Part shown: positions 17,503 through 25,635 of the stretch, in pieces | Position numbering within the stretch: position 1 is the stretch's first letter | Layout: every line of letters begins with the position of its first letter | From: Bacillota bacterium | Lineage (GTDB): Bacteria > Bacillota > Clostridia > Lachnospirales > Lachnospiraceae | Length of the DNA: 64,000 nucleotides | Direction: 5' to 3' | Assembly (NCBI GenBank): GCA_023411215.1 | Contig: JAEYOY010000038.1 | Span: 1-64,000 of the forward strand | The notes under the pieces: model-generated | Told to the model about the DNA's origin: nothing | The model's database searches: none | The model's input: only the letters and a program-made list of their open reading frames with translations | Program-made: the position numbers and the translations under genes

Positions 17503-18087
17503 CTAATTGGCTTTGCCTGAGGTCTTAGTAACCTCTTCTACCTTAGTTATCTTTGCTTCAATTCCAAGCATCTTTAAATACTGAACTAAATATTGCTGCA
17601 TAACCTGTGTGATTTCCCCCGGCAGTGTTGCCTCTAAGCCAATATTATAGGTAATGCCTTCTTTCGGTGTTACCGACTGCTTCCCAGGGTCTTCCTCTGT
17701 GATAAAGTCAAAGCTTTTATACTTCTTAAGTATATTCCCCGCCGCATCCCGTACTGCACCGGAAGGAATTGCAACCGTATAATTCGTATTATAATCCAGC
17801 TTGGTCTTTGGCGTAATAATCAGTAAATTATCCTCAATCTCATATGTATATTCCACTACTTTTCCTAAAACAGATTTAATATTAATTTGATCTATGTTCT
17901 TTCCCTTTTTGATCATTTCGCTGAATCGAATTACAATCTCACATTCCTTCATGATATCAGTTGCTTTATCCGCAGGACTGGTTTTTGTAATTGTTGGCGC
18001 TTTTGTATCCTTTGCAGCGGCATACACTGCTGGGGTCATATTGATCAGTAATGCGATCATACAAATAACAGTAATAAACTTTTTCAT
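17503..18087 (-). CDS. Secreted protein with an Ig-like (Big_5/SbsA-type) domain
   Basis: The 194-residue protein has a signal peptide (about 1-24, MKKFITVICMIALL then a cleavage region near AVYAA). One bacterial Ig-like domain follows (about 28-132), with the typical IVIRFSEMIKKG and PSGAVRDAAGN segments. The C-terminal 60 residues are not recognised and contain a predicted amphipathic stretch. It has no SLH, LPXTG or lipobox anchor and is likely secreted or loosely held at the envelope. AGGAGG lies 6 bases from the ATG. It forms its own unit, with a terminator at 17377. Confidence 0.8.
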   Translation of the reverse strand: MKKFITVICMIALLINMTPAVYAAAKDTKAPTITKTSPADKATDIMKECEIVIRFSEMIKKGKNIDQINIKSVLGKVVEYTYEIEDNLLIITPKTKLDYNTNYTVAIPSGAVRDAAGNILKKYKSFDFITEEDPGKQSVTPKEGITYNIGLEATLPGEITQVMQQYLVQYLKMLGIEAKITKVEEVTKTSGKAN

Positions 18088-18546
18088 GAAATCCCTCCTA
18101 AGATCTTAACACCAGCTTTCATGCAAAGCTGATTGACTTAATCACAATTGTTTCTATCTATATTATACCAATATATGAAATAAGCTGTCAAACATTCCAA
18201 TACATGCTTTACCTTCAAACATTTTTCGAACATTCTTCAAACATACTTCTAACATTCTTCAAACATTCTGTACATTCTAGTTTCACTCGCCTGTCCTTTG
18301 AATGAATTTATGTCAAGTTACACCTTCCAGGATCATAACTATCTTCTTCTGAGTTCATTTCATGTAATAAGCTATAAAATCATTATAGCAATAGCATATT
18401 CTAATCATTAAGGAAATAGGTTCCTTGTTTTATGCCCATAAATACCTGCATTACCAAGAAACCCACATTGGATTTATGCATTATGTCAGGTTATAATAGT
18501 TCCTATATCTAAGTAACCATTATTATCACCAAAAAGGAGGCTTCCA
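18088..18546. other. Intergenic region between divergent genes
   Basis: The region separates the Ig-like protein gene (minus) from the LysM hydrolase (plus). No reading frame with a credible ribosome site was seen. Its one distinctive feature is the ACATTC-rich tract at 18188-18280. Promoters for the two flanking genes must lie here but were not assigned with confidence. Confidence 0.45.
18188..18280. repeat. Short degenerate direct repeats (TTCAAACATTC type)
   Basis: At least six copies of a TTC(A)AACATTC or TCTAACATTC unit occur in about 90 bases, spaced irregularly at 10 to 25 bases. It could be a cluster of binding sites or simple-sequence drift. Confidence 0.55.
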
Positions 18547-19299
18547 ATGAGACGATACCGCAGGCTAGTTCTAATCTTAGTGTGTGTACTTCTTTCCACG
18601 ATTCCTACAACAGTATTAGCTGCCGATTATACGGTTGTAGCCAACGACTCACTTTATAAGATAAGTCAGTTATTCGATACGCCGATTAATACCATCAAGC
18701 AGGATAACCATCTGACAACTGACACTCTTTACCCCGGACAGGTATTGTATGTTCCTGCAAAAATACATACTGTAATCAACGGGGACAGTCTGTTTACCAT
18801 CTCAAGGCAGTACGGGGTTCCCCTGGCTTCCTTACGTAAAGCGAATAACAAGTGGGATGATCTTATTCTACCTGGTCAGCAGTTCATGATACCCGGTGTA
18901 AAACCGACAGGTGGCGCAAACACAGTCATTCCTTATACAAATAGTGAATTGGATTTGCTTGCCCGATTGATAGAAGCAGAGGCAGGAGGTGAAATCTATG
19001 AGGCGAAGGTAGCGGTCGCTGCTGTTGTGGTTAACCGAGTCCAAAGCAAAGAATGGCCCTCAACTATTACATCAGTAATCAACCATGTGGCTGGAGGATA
19101 TTATCAATTTACTCCTGTAAAAATCGGAACCATCAATAATCCCGCTTCCTCTGATTCCATCCGAGCAGCCTGGGCGGCGCTGTACGGAAGTGATCCAAGC
19201 AAGGACGCTCTCTTCTACTTTGATAACAGCTCTACCAACCAATGGCTCTGGTCAAAGCCCATAACCGCCTATATTGATCATATGGTATTTGTTAAATAG
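18547..19299 (+). CDS. LysM-domain cell-wall hydrolase (SleB-like)
   Basis: The 250-residue exported protein has a signal peptide (about 1-26). Two LysM peptidoglycan-binding domains follow (about 28-71 and 74-117), then a Hydrolase_2 domain (about 134-250) with LIEAEAGGEIYEAKVAVAAV, the catalytic-glutamate region of SleB lytic transglycosylases. These enzymes open the spore cortex on germination or remodel the wall. A strong AAAAAGGAGG site is 7 bases before the ATG. It is a single-gene unit convergent with guanine deaminase, with a large hairpin between them. A role in germination is possible, and vegetative wall turnover cannot be excluded. Confidence 0.9.
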   Translation: MRRYRRLVLILVCVLLSTIPTTVLAADYTVVANDSLYKISQLFDTPINTIKQDNHLTTDTLYPGQVLYVPAKIHTVINGDSLFTISRQYGVPLASLRKANNKWDDLILPGQQFMIPGVKPTGGANTVIPYTNSELDLLARLIEAEAGGEIYEAKVAVAAVVVNRVQSKEWPSTITSVINHVAGGYYQFTPVKIGTINNPASSDSIRAAWAALYGSDPSKDALFYFDNSSTNQWLWSKPITAYIDHMVFVK

Positions 19300-19310
19300 C
19301 TGCCAATAAC

Positions 19311-19394
19311 TGACGGACAGATTATTGATTTTATAAGTCTTATTCAAACGGCATTATCCGCCATTGACTTACGAAATCATTAATCTGTCCGTCA
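19311..19394. terminator. Long hairpin between convergent genes
   Basis: TGACGGACAGATTA at 19311 pairs with its complement ending at 19394, interrupted by one mismatch. AAATC, AAGTC and GGC inner stems continue the pairing to a small loop. The 84-base structure lies between the hydrolase and guanine deaminase and may end both transcripts, although T-tracts are weak. Confidence 0.6.
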
Positions 19395-19451
19395 AATATA
19401 CTATCAACTGACATCTCTTATCAATGTCATTCATTGTACGGTTTCTCTTAA

Positions 19452-20726
19452 TTATATTATTTTCTTACCAGCTATGTATTTATCAACAAGATTACGATCA
19501 TCCGACAGATAAATCACTCTCTCTAGTCGTTGCTTCAGAGTTAATGGCTGCGGATGAACCAGGCTGGTATCATCAATTACTAAAGCATCAAACTCATAAC
19601 CCGGCTCAAAGCTTCCTACCTTGCCAAAGAATTCTCCACCACCCTTGGTACCAAGAAAGAATGCCTCTTCCATAGATAAGGGGGTAAGACTCTGGTCCTG
19701 TAATCTCCATAAAAGCTTTGATACCTTAACGGTTTCTGTCATCATTTTAAAGATAGAAAGAGAATCACCGGCCGCAACATCACTACCCAACCCCATCTTC
19801 AGTCCGCGGTCAAGATAGGTTCTGACCGGAGCAATACCAGAGGATAAATTCATGTTAGAATCGGGACAATGGGCGATGAATACTTTATTCTCATGTACCA
19901 GCTCTATCTCTTCCTTCGTCAGATAGATGCAATGCGCCATAATCGTCGGTACCGTACCGCCAAACAACCCATATTCATTATAAGCATCTGCATACCCTGC
20001 TGTACTGGGAAACAGTTCTTTCACAAATTCTATCTCTAACAAGTTCTCGGACAGATGAGATTGCACTGGCAGATCCTCTTCCCTGCAGATTACGGATAGC
20101 TCGGTTAACAGATCTTCTGTACAGGAAGGCAAGAATCTCGGAGTAATAATCGGTGTTATATTATTATATTTATTACGTGATGAACTAAGCCACTTCTTTG
20201 TGTCATGTATAGACTGCTCACTGTCCTCACATAGTACCGGCGGACAGTTCCGATTCATGTTTACCTTACCAACCTTGCACTTAAGTCCTGTTTCCTCCAA
20301 CAGATCCATAAGTAATCCGGTTCCTTCTGTATGGATGGTTCCAAAGATACATGCTCTGGTTGTTGCGCTCTTCTTCAAGTCTTCCGCAAAGATGGAATAT
20401 GCCTTTCTTGCATAATCAAGATCAGCGTACTTTGCTTCCTCCGGAAATGTATTATATTCCAACCATTTTAAAAGCTCCATGTCCATCCCTAAACTACGGA
20501 TTGCATACTGAGGTGCATGAGTATGCAGATCAATCAACCCCGGTATAATTAAACTATCCTGATAATCCGTACAGCTAATGCCAATGAATTTTTCAGGAAG
20601 CATCTCATATACTCCCTCAACCTTACCGTCTTCACAAACCAGGTATCCGTTCGGAATACACACAAGCTCCTTTGAACTCCTTGAATATAAGATGTTTCCC
20701 TTTAAAGCAAATAACTTCATATCCAT
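19452..20726 (-). CDS. guaD: Guanine deaminase
   Basis: This 424-residue amidohydrolase converts guanine to xanthine in purine salvage or catabolism. The metal-binding motifs are in order: PGLIDLHTHAPQY, SHLSEN, AHCIYL and GSDVAAG. The GuaD-specific segments LLKWLEYNTFPEE, PRFLPSCT and HCPDSNMNLSSG are all present. The GGAAAGG-type site lies about 10 bases from the ATG. It has no purine-pathway neighbour and appears to be a single gene. Confidence 0.93.
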   Translation of the reverse strand: MDMKLFALKGNILYSRSSKELVCIPNGYLVCEDGKVEGVYEMLPEKFIGISCTDYQDSLIIPGLIDLHTHAPQYAIRSLGMDMELLKWLEYNTFPEEAKYADLDYARKAYSIFAEDLKKSATTRACIFGTIHTEGTGLLMDLLEETGLKCKVGKVNMNRNCPPVLCEDSEQSIHDTKKWLSSSRNKYNNITPIITPRFLPSCTEDLLTELSVICREEDLPVQSHLSENLLEIEFVKELFPSTAGYADAYNEYGLFGGTVPTIMAHCIYLTKEEIELVHENKVFIAHCPDSNMNLSSGIAPVRTYLDRGLKMGLGSDVAAGDSLSIFKMMTETVKVSKLLWRLQDQSLTPLSMEEAFFLGTKGGGEFFGKVGSFEPGYEFDALVIDDTSLVHPQPLTLKQRLERVIYLSDDRNLVDKYIAGKKII

Positions 20727-20912
20727 CGAATCACACCTTTCCTGTATATATTCATAGTACTAAGTCAAAAAATAAGTCAATTATATAAGCACTGATACAT
20801 GTCTTCTCTATACATAAAGAACCGTTCGAAATATAAAATTGATCATCACTTGTATCAAATCCTTCCTTGATAATTGATTGAATTCCCTCCTATATCTATT
20901 TTACTTTATTTG

Positions 20913-20948
20913 ATAAAAAAAGCCAATCAGAAACTTTCTGATTGGCTT
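20913..20948 (-). terminator. Terminator of the cation ATPase gene
   Basis: A perfect stem (AAGCCAATCAGAAA paired with its complement) is followed by seven T residues on the minus strand, 36 bases after the stop codon. Confidence 0.9.
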
Positions 20949-20983
20949 AGTTATTTTACAAAAGTTATATATTAATCTACCTA

Positions 20984-23623
20984 CTATGCCTTCTGTAGCT
21001 TTCGTTGTATTGCTTTCACAATCTCTACAATCGGAATAACACTGACAGCTAACAGCATTGCGATTCCATATTCCTCTAAGCTGATATGCTCAAATTCGAA
21101 GATGTTACTGAGGAAAGGAATATATATTACCGCCGTGGTCAGAATCAAGCTCATGGCAGCGGCTCCGATCAGTACCACATTCTGAGTATTCATACGAAAA
21201 ATTGATCCACGCTGACTTCTCATATTAAAACTATGGAATATCTCAGCCATACTCATAGTTAAAAAGGCCATCGTCATACCATCTGGACTGTTTACAAATT
21301 CCCATCTACCGGATTCAATATAATGACCGAGTAAATAAGCCAATAAGGTTACGACTGTTACCATTGCCCCCTGATACGCAACATCAATTCCGACACCACC
21401 GGAGAAAATCCCATCCTTAGAGGAGCGAGGCTTACGCTGCATCAGATCCTTCTCACCCTGCTCCATACCAAGTGCCAATGCCGGGAAGCAGTCTGTGATC
21501 AGGTTAATCCATAAGATATGCACGGGTTTCATGATAGTAAAGCCCAACAAGGTAGCAGTAAAGATGGATAATACCTCACTTAAGTTGGAGGATAAGAGGA
21601 ACTGTATCGCTTTACGGATATTGTCGTAAATTCGTCGTCCTTCTCCTACAGCTGATACAATGGTAGCAAAATTATCGTCGGCCAGTACCATGTCTGCAAC
21701 ATTCTTTGTTACGTCAGTACCTGTGATACCCATACCGACACCGATATCAGCACTCTTGATGGAAGGTGCATCATTTACTCCATCACCGGTCATAGCGGTG
21801 ATCATACCCTTCTTCTTCCAGGCTGTTACGATACGTACTTTATGCTCCGGTTGAACACGGGCATAGACGCCATAATTCTCGATGGTAGCCTGAAGCTCTT
21901 CGTCAGAGATCTCATTCAGCTGTGCTCCAGTTATGGCTTGCATCGGATCTTGAATAATACCAATCTGTGTTGCAATTGCAATGGCCGTATCTCTATGATC
22001 TCCCGTAATCATAACAGGACGGATACCTGCACTGCGACATTCCTTTATCGCTTCGATAACCTCTGGACGTACCGGATCAATCATACCGGTTAAACCGATG
22101 AATATAAGTTCCTTCTCCAAGAACTCAGGAGTGTACTCCGTCGGTGCTGTCTCATAGGTACGGTAGGCTGCTGCCAGGACGCGAAGTGCTTTGTCTGCCA
22201 TTCGTTTGTTTTCTTTTAATATCTCCTGACGCTTCTTCTCTGTCATAGGAAGGACTGTACCATTCTCTATGTAGAAAGTACATACGCGGAGTACTTCATC
22301 GGGAGCACCCTTTGTAAATTGTACAATACCTGAATTGTCATGTACGGTAGACATCATCTTTCGAACAGAATCAAAGGGAGCCTCTCCGATACGAGGAAAT
22401 ACTTTCTTCAATTCCGGCTTCAAGAGCGACAGCGTAGCCGCATAATTAACCAAAGCACATTCGGTGGGTTCACCGATTGCAGATCCATTCTCCAGCTCAG
22501 CATCACAACAGAGTGCCATTGCTCTACCAAGCAATTCCTCATCAGAGGTAAAATGATCAACTACAGTCATCTTATTCTGTGTCAGAGTTCCGGTCTTATC
22601 ACTACAGATAATCTGGGTACAGCCTAAGGTCTCAACTGCTGTTAATCGGCGAATTACTGCATTACGCTTACTCATATTCGTAACACCGATGGATAGAACG
22701 ATAGTTACAACAGCTGCCAGACCCTCAGGAATAGCGGCTACCGCTAGACTTACTGCCACCATGAAGGTATCAAGGACAACTGTTCCGTTCAAATCACCGG
22801 ATCGGAGCAGGCTGAATGCAAAGATGAATACACAGATACCAATTACAAGAACGGTAAGAATCTTACTTAATTGGTTTAATTTAATTTGAAGAGGAGTCTC
22901 GCCTTCTTCTGTTTTCGTGATGGCATCTGCAATCTTTCCCATCTCAGTGTCCATGCCGGTAGCGACAACAACAGCGCGCCCACGTCCATATACCACTGTA
23001 CTTCCCATGTAAGCCATGTTCTTCCGATCACCCAGGGGTATCTCCTTCTCTTCCTTTTTCAGAGATAGGATATCAATGATTTTATTTACAGGAACGGATT
23101 CACCGGTTAACGCAGCTTCTTCGATCTTCAAGCTGGCGCTTTCTAAGATTCTGCAATCAGCTGGAACAGAATCTCCTGCTTCCAGAAGAACCATATCACC
23201 AACAACCAGTTCCTCACTTTTTACACTTACAATAGTCCCGTCGCGAAGCACCTTACTCGTAGCTGCTGCCATCTCCTGTAGGGCTTCTATTGCCTTCTCA
23301 GCTTTATTTTCCTGATATACACCAAGCACGGCATTAATGATTACTACAATCAAAATGATGAAAACATCCGCAATAGACTCTCCGGCATAGATACTGGTTG
23401 CACCCGATATTGCTGCTGCCACGAGCAGTATTATAATCATAGGATCGGTAAGCTGGGATAAAAATCGTTTAAGCAGGCCATCCTTCTTACCCTCTACCAG
23501 TTTGTTCTTACCATTCTTCTCCAATCTTTCTTTGGCCTCAGAGGCGGTAAGCCCCTCTGCTTTACTTCCTACTACTTTTAACACATTTTCTTCTTGCTCA
23601 AGATAAAACTTCATTCGCGACAA
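20984..23623 (-). CDS. P2-type cation-transporting ATPase, probable Mn2+/Ca2+ exporter
   Basis: The 879-residue P-type ATPase has TGES (173-176), the phosphorylated Asp342 in SDKTGTLT, GDGVNDAPS and ten predicted membrane helices. Cation-site residues match SERCA-like pumps: PEGL in helix 4 (299-302), SSNLSEV in helix 5 and NLITD in helix 6. Family annotation would be calcium-translocating PMCA type. However, a yybP-ykoY riboswitch stands in its leader, and riboswitch-controlled pumps of this type such as Lactococcus YoaB export manganese. I therefore favour manganese efflux. The reading frame opens with TTG at 23623; the ATG four codons later is an equally possible start. Confidence 0.92.
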   Translation of the reverse strand: MSRMKFYLEQEENVLKVVGSKAEGLTASEAKERLEKNGKNKLVEGKKDGLLKRFLSQLTDPMIIILLVAAAISGATSIYAGESIADVFIILIVVIINAVLGVYQENKAEKAIEALQEMAAATSKVLRDGTIVSVKSEELVVGDMVLLEAGDSVPADCRILESASLKIEEAALTGESVPVNKIIDILSLKKEEKEIPLGDRKNMAYMGSTVVYGRGRAVVVATGMDTEMGKIADAITKTEEGETPLQIKLNQLSKILTVLVIGICVFIFAFSLLRSGDLNGTVVLDTFMVAVSLAVAAIPEGLAAVVTIVLSIGVTNMSKRNAVIRRLTAVETLGCTQIICSDKTGTLTQNKMTVVDHFTSDEELLGRAMALCCDAELENGSAIGEPTECALVNYAATLSLLKPELKKVFPRIGEAPFDSVRKMMSTVHDNSGIVQFTKGAPDEVLRVCTFYIENGTVLPMTEKKRQEILKENKRMADKALRVLAAAYRTYETAPTEYTPEFLEKELIFIGLTGMIDPVRPEVIEAIKECRSAGIRPVMITGDHRDTAIAIATQIGIIQDPMQAITGAQLNEISDEELQATIENYGVYARVQPEHKVRIVTAWKKKGMITAMTGDGVNDAPSIKSADIGVGMGITGTDVTKNVADMVLADDNFATIVSAVGEGRRIYDNIRKAIQFLLSSNLSEVLSIFTATLLGFTIMKPVHILWINLITDCFPALALGMEQGEKDLMQRKPRSSKDGIFSGGVGIDVAYQGAMVTVVTLLAYLLGHYIESGRWEFVNSPDGMTMAFLTMSMAEIFHSFNMRSQRGSIFRMNTQNVVLIGAAAMSLILTTAVIYIPFLSNIFEFEHISLEEYGIAMLLAVSVIPIVEIVKAIQRKLQKA

Positions 23624-23808
23624 GTCCCTTCCTTTTCATTGTTAGTAGAAGCACTGTGTTCGAACCGATTCATGTCCTAGAATCATGTATCAGTATACCG
23701 ACAGTTTCGTACCATAGTAGATTGCACAGCAAGCTATTCCTTGCCACACGGTGAGTCATCTCAAAGTGAACTTCGTTCATTTGCCTGGAGGCGTAATTCT
23801 TTTGAAAC

Positions 23809-23861
23809 AAAAAAGACTCAAGTAAATCCTATTCAAATTGAATAAGAAATACATGAGTCTT
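23809..23861 (-). terminator. Riboswitch expression-platform terminator
   Basis: AAGACTCA and TGAGTCTT form the base of a hairpin, with an inner TTATTCAA/TTGAATA stem and six T residues after it on the minus strand. Its 5' strand contains the conserved CAAGAC segment of the riboswitch aptamer, so ligand binding to the aptamer and terminator folding are mutually exclusive. Confidence 0.85.
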
Positions 23862-23950
23862 GTTCTTTCCGGATAAGCCAGACAGTTACGTCTTGTTGTT
23901 GACTTAGCCACGCAATATGGTGCGCGAACTACTCCCCCACGGTTCATAAA
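23852..23950 (-). promoter_or_regulatory. yybP-ykoY manganese riboswitch aptamer
   Basis: On the minus strand the conserved 5' loop GGGGGAGTAG and the conserved 3' segment CAAGAC are both present. GTTC after the first and GAAC before the second form P2. A perfect 7-base stem (TAAGTCA against TGGCTTA) forms P3. TATGA/TCATG can close P1 with a small bulge. These are the hallmarks of the yybP-ykoY family, which senses Mn2+ and switches genes on. A terminator using the 3' aptamer strand follows directly. The gene controlled is the P-type ATPase, about 190 bases beyond the terminator. Confidence 0.82.
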
Positions 23951-24001
23951 CATTTTATGCTTTTCTAGATGATCACATCTTTATCTTCTACAGTGCTTTT
24001 A

Positions 24002-24030
24002 ATAATAGCACAATTAAGAAGAATAATCAA
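24002..24030 (-). promoter_or_regulatory. Promoter of the riboswitch-ATPase transcript
   Basis: TTGATT and TATTAT are separated by 17 bases on the minus strand, about 45 bases upstream of the aptamer. Confidence 0.65.
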
Positions 24031-24132
24031 TGGGAATTTGCTGGGAGTGTTTTTCGCTGTAACATTCTTGGCTCGACTACTTACAGCAATCCCTGTAATA
24101 GGATACCCTTTTGTTGAAATAACTTCATATCC

Positions 24133-25167
24133 TTAAAAACAACGTTGGTTCTTCTCCTTCGGGCAGACTTCACCTTTACTGCATTGATAACATACCTCAT
24201 TATCCAGTGATTTATCGTCAAAAAAGCTCCGACAGTTCTGTAATGTAGTCTCTGCAATATTGATCAAGGCTTCTTTTGTTAAGAATGCTTGATGTGAGGT
24301 TACTATTACATTCGGCATGGAAATAATTCGGGCTAATATATCATCTCTAACAATCGTATAGGACATGTCCTCATAAAAGAACTCTGTTTCCTCCTCATAC
24401 ACATCCAGACAAGCTCCTCCAACCTTCTCGTCCATAAGGGCCTCCAGCAGCTCTTCTGTATTAATCAACGCTCCTCTGGAGGTATTTACGATATAGACAC
24501 CCTTCTTCATCATTTGAAGCTTCTCCTTATTAATAAGATGAAAGGAATCCTTGGTTAAAGGGCAATGTAAGGAGATAATGTCCGATTCCCTGCACAGCTC
24601 CTCCAAGCTTACATATTGGATATCCGCATCCTTAATTGGATACGGATCATAAGCAATTAAATTCATTCCAAAGCCCTTACAGATATCCACAAAGATGCGT
24701 CCAATCTTGCCGGTACCGATTACACCCATGGTCTTTCCATGAAGATCAAACCCTGTCAGGCCATTTAAGCTGAAATTAAAATCCCTTGTTCTTATATATG
24801 CCCGGTGGATCTTACGATTGAGGGTAAGCAGCAGAGCGATTGCATGCTCCGCTACTGCATACGGAGAATAGGCCGGAACACGTACCACATGAAGCTTCCC
24901 ATATGCTGCCTTGAAATCCACGTTATTATAACCGGCACAACGCATGGCGATCAGCTTCACTCCATTCTCATATAGAATACGAATGGTTTCTTCATCAATG
25001 GTATCGTTGACAAATGCAACCACAGCCTCATATCCTTTAGCCATAAGGGCAGTTCTGGGACCAAGCTTAGGTTCAAAATATTCTATTTCGATCTTATATT
25101 GTTCCTTCAACTGGTCAAAGTAAACCTTATCATAGGGCTTTGTATCAAAAAAGCATATTCGGTTCAT
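24133..25167 (-). CDS. D-lactate dehydrogenase (D-2-hydroxyacid dehydrogenase family)
   Basis: The 344-residue NAD-dependent enzyme reduces pyruvate to D-lactate. The Rossmann motif is VIGTGKIGRIF. The catalytic arginine is in VNTSRGALIN, the glutamate in DVYEEE and the histidine in TSHQAFLT. The C-terminus is cysteine-rich (CYQCSKGEVCPKEKNQRC), a feature of some clostridial D-LDHs that I cannot assign a function. The ATG at 25167 is preferred to the adjacent TTG because AAAGGAG is then 6 bases away. It is a single gene upstream of the riboswitch promoter. Confidence 0.9.
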   Translation of the reverse strand: MNRICFFDTKPYDKVYFDQLKEQYKIEIEYFEPKLGPRTALMAKGYEAVVAFVNDTIDEETIRILYENGVKLIAMRCAGYNNVDFKAAYGKLHVVRVPAYSPYAVAEHAIALLLTLNRKIHRAYIRTRDFNFSLNGLTGFDLHGKTMGVIGTGKIGRIFVDICKGFGMNLIAYDPYPIKDADIQYVSLEELCRESDIISLHCPLTKDSFHLINKEKLQMMKKGVYIVNTSRGALINTEELLEALMDEKVGGACLDVYEEETEFFYEDMSYTIVRDDILARIISMPNVIVTSHQAFLTKEALINIAETTLQNCRSFFDDKSLDNEVCYQCSKGEVCPKEKNQRCF

Positions 25168-25325
25168 CAAAAACTCCTTTCTTTATACCGTCTCAACCGC
25201 CTTTGCTACTCAACTTCTTAGGTATTTACTGTACTAATGACTAATATCATCTTTTTTATTGTATTTATACCTTTCAAATAGAGAAAAGAGCTTTACAACA
25301 TCGTCTTATTGCGTGTAATTAAGCA

Positions 25326-25622
25326 TCACTCTGATCGGTTACTTTTTATGATGTCATAGCCTAAAAGCTGTATTAACTTTAGCGCTTCCATCGAGGTTCT
25401 ACGGTCAAGCTCCTTCTCAGCTTCGGGTAGCTCATCATAGGATACTAAATTCGGATGCCGTTTTAAGCGGTCATTTCTTTTAGGGCCATAACTCCATCCA
25501 TTCTTCAATCTCTCTTCTGCCCAATTTTCATGGGTATTCTTTGCCAGTGTCTCTGCTATTTTTAATAGGTTATGATCTATTGCAACCTTGCTTGTATCGA
25601 TTGGATTTGGAATATATTTCAT
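25326..25622 (-). CDS. Stand-alone RyR-domain protein
   Basis: The 98-residue protein is nearly all one RyR domain (the repeat found in ryanodine receptors). The diagnostic pattern is ENWAEERLKNGWSYG, then KRHPNLVSYDELPEAEKE, then DRRTSMEALKLIQLLGY. Bacterial RyR domains have been proposed to bind nucleotide-derived ligands in conflict and stress systems; no ligand is known. The gene starts 13 bases after the stop of the RCK-RyR membrane protein gene and is surely co-transcribed with it. The AGAGG site is 7 bases ahead of the ATG. It may be a soluble partner or ligand buffer for the membrane protein. Confidence 0.88.
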   Translation of the reverse strand: MKYIPNPIDTSKVAIDHNLLKIAETLAKNTHENWAEERLKNGWSYGPKRNDRLKRHPNLVSYDELPEAEKELDRRTSMEALKLIQLLGYDIIKSNRSE

Positions 25623-25635
25623 AGGTTAACCTCTT

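Noticed and set aside
23809..23950. Mg2+ M-box leader for the P-type ATPase
   Set aside because: The GGGGGAGTAG and CAAGAC blocks and the overlapping terminator fit yybP-ykoY; M-box core elements are absent.
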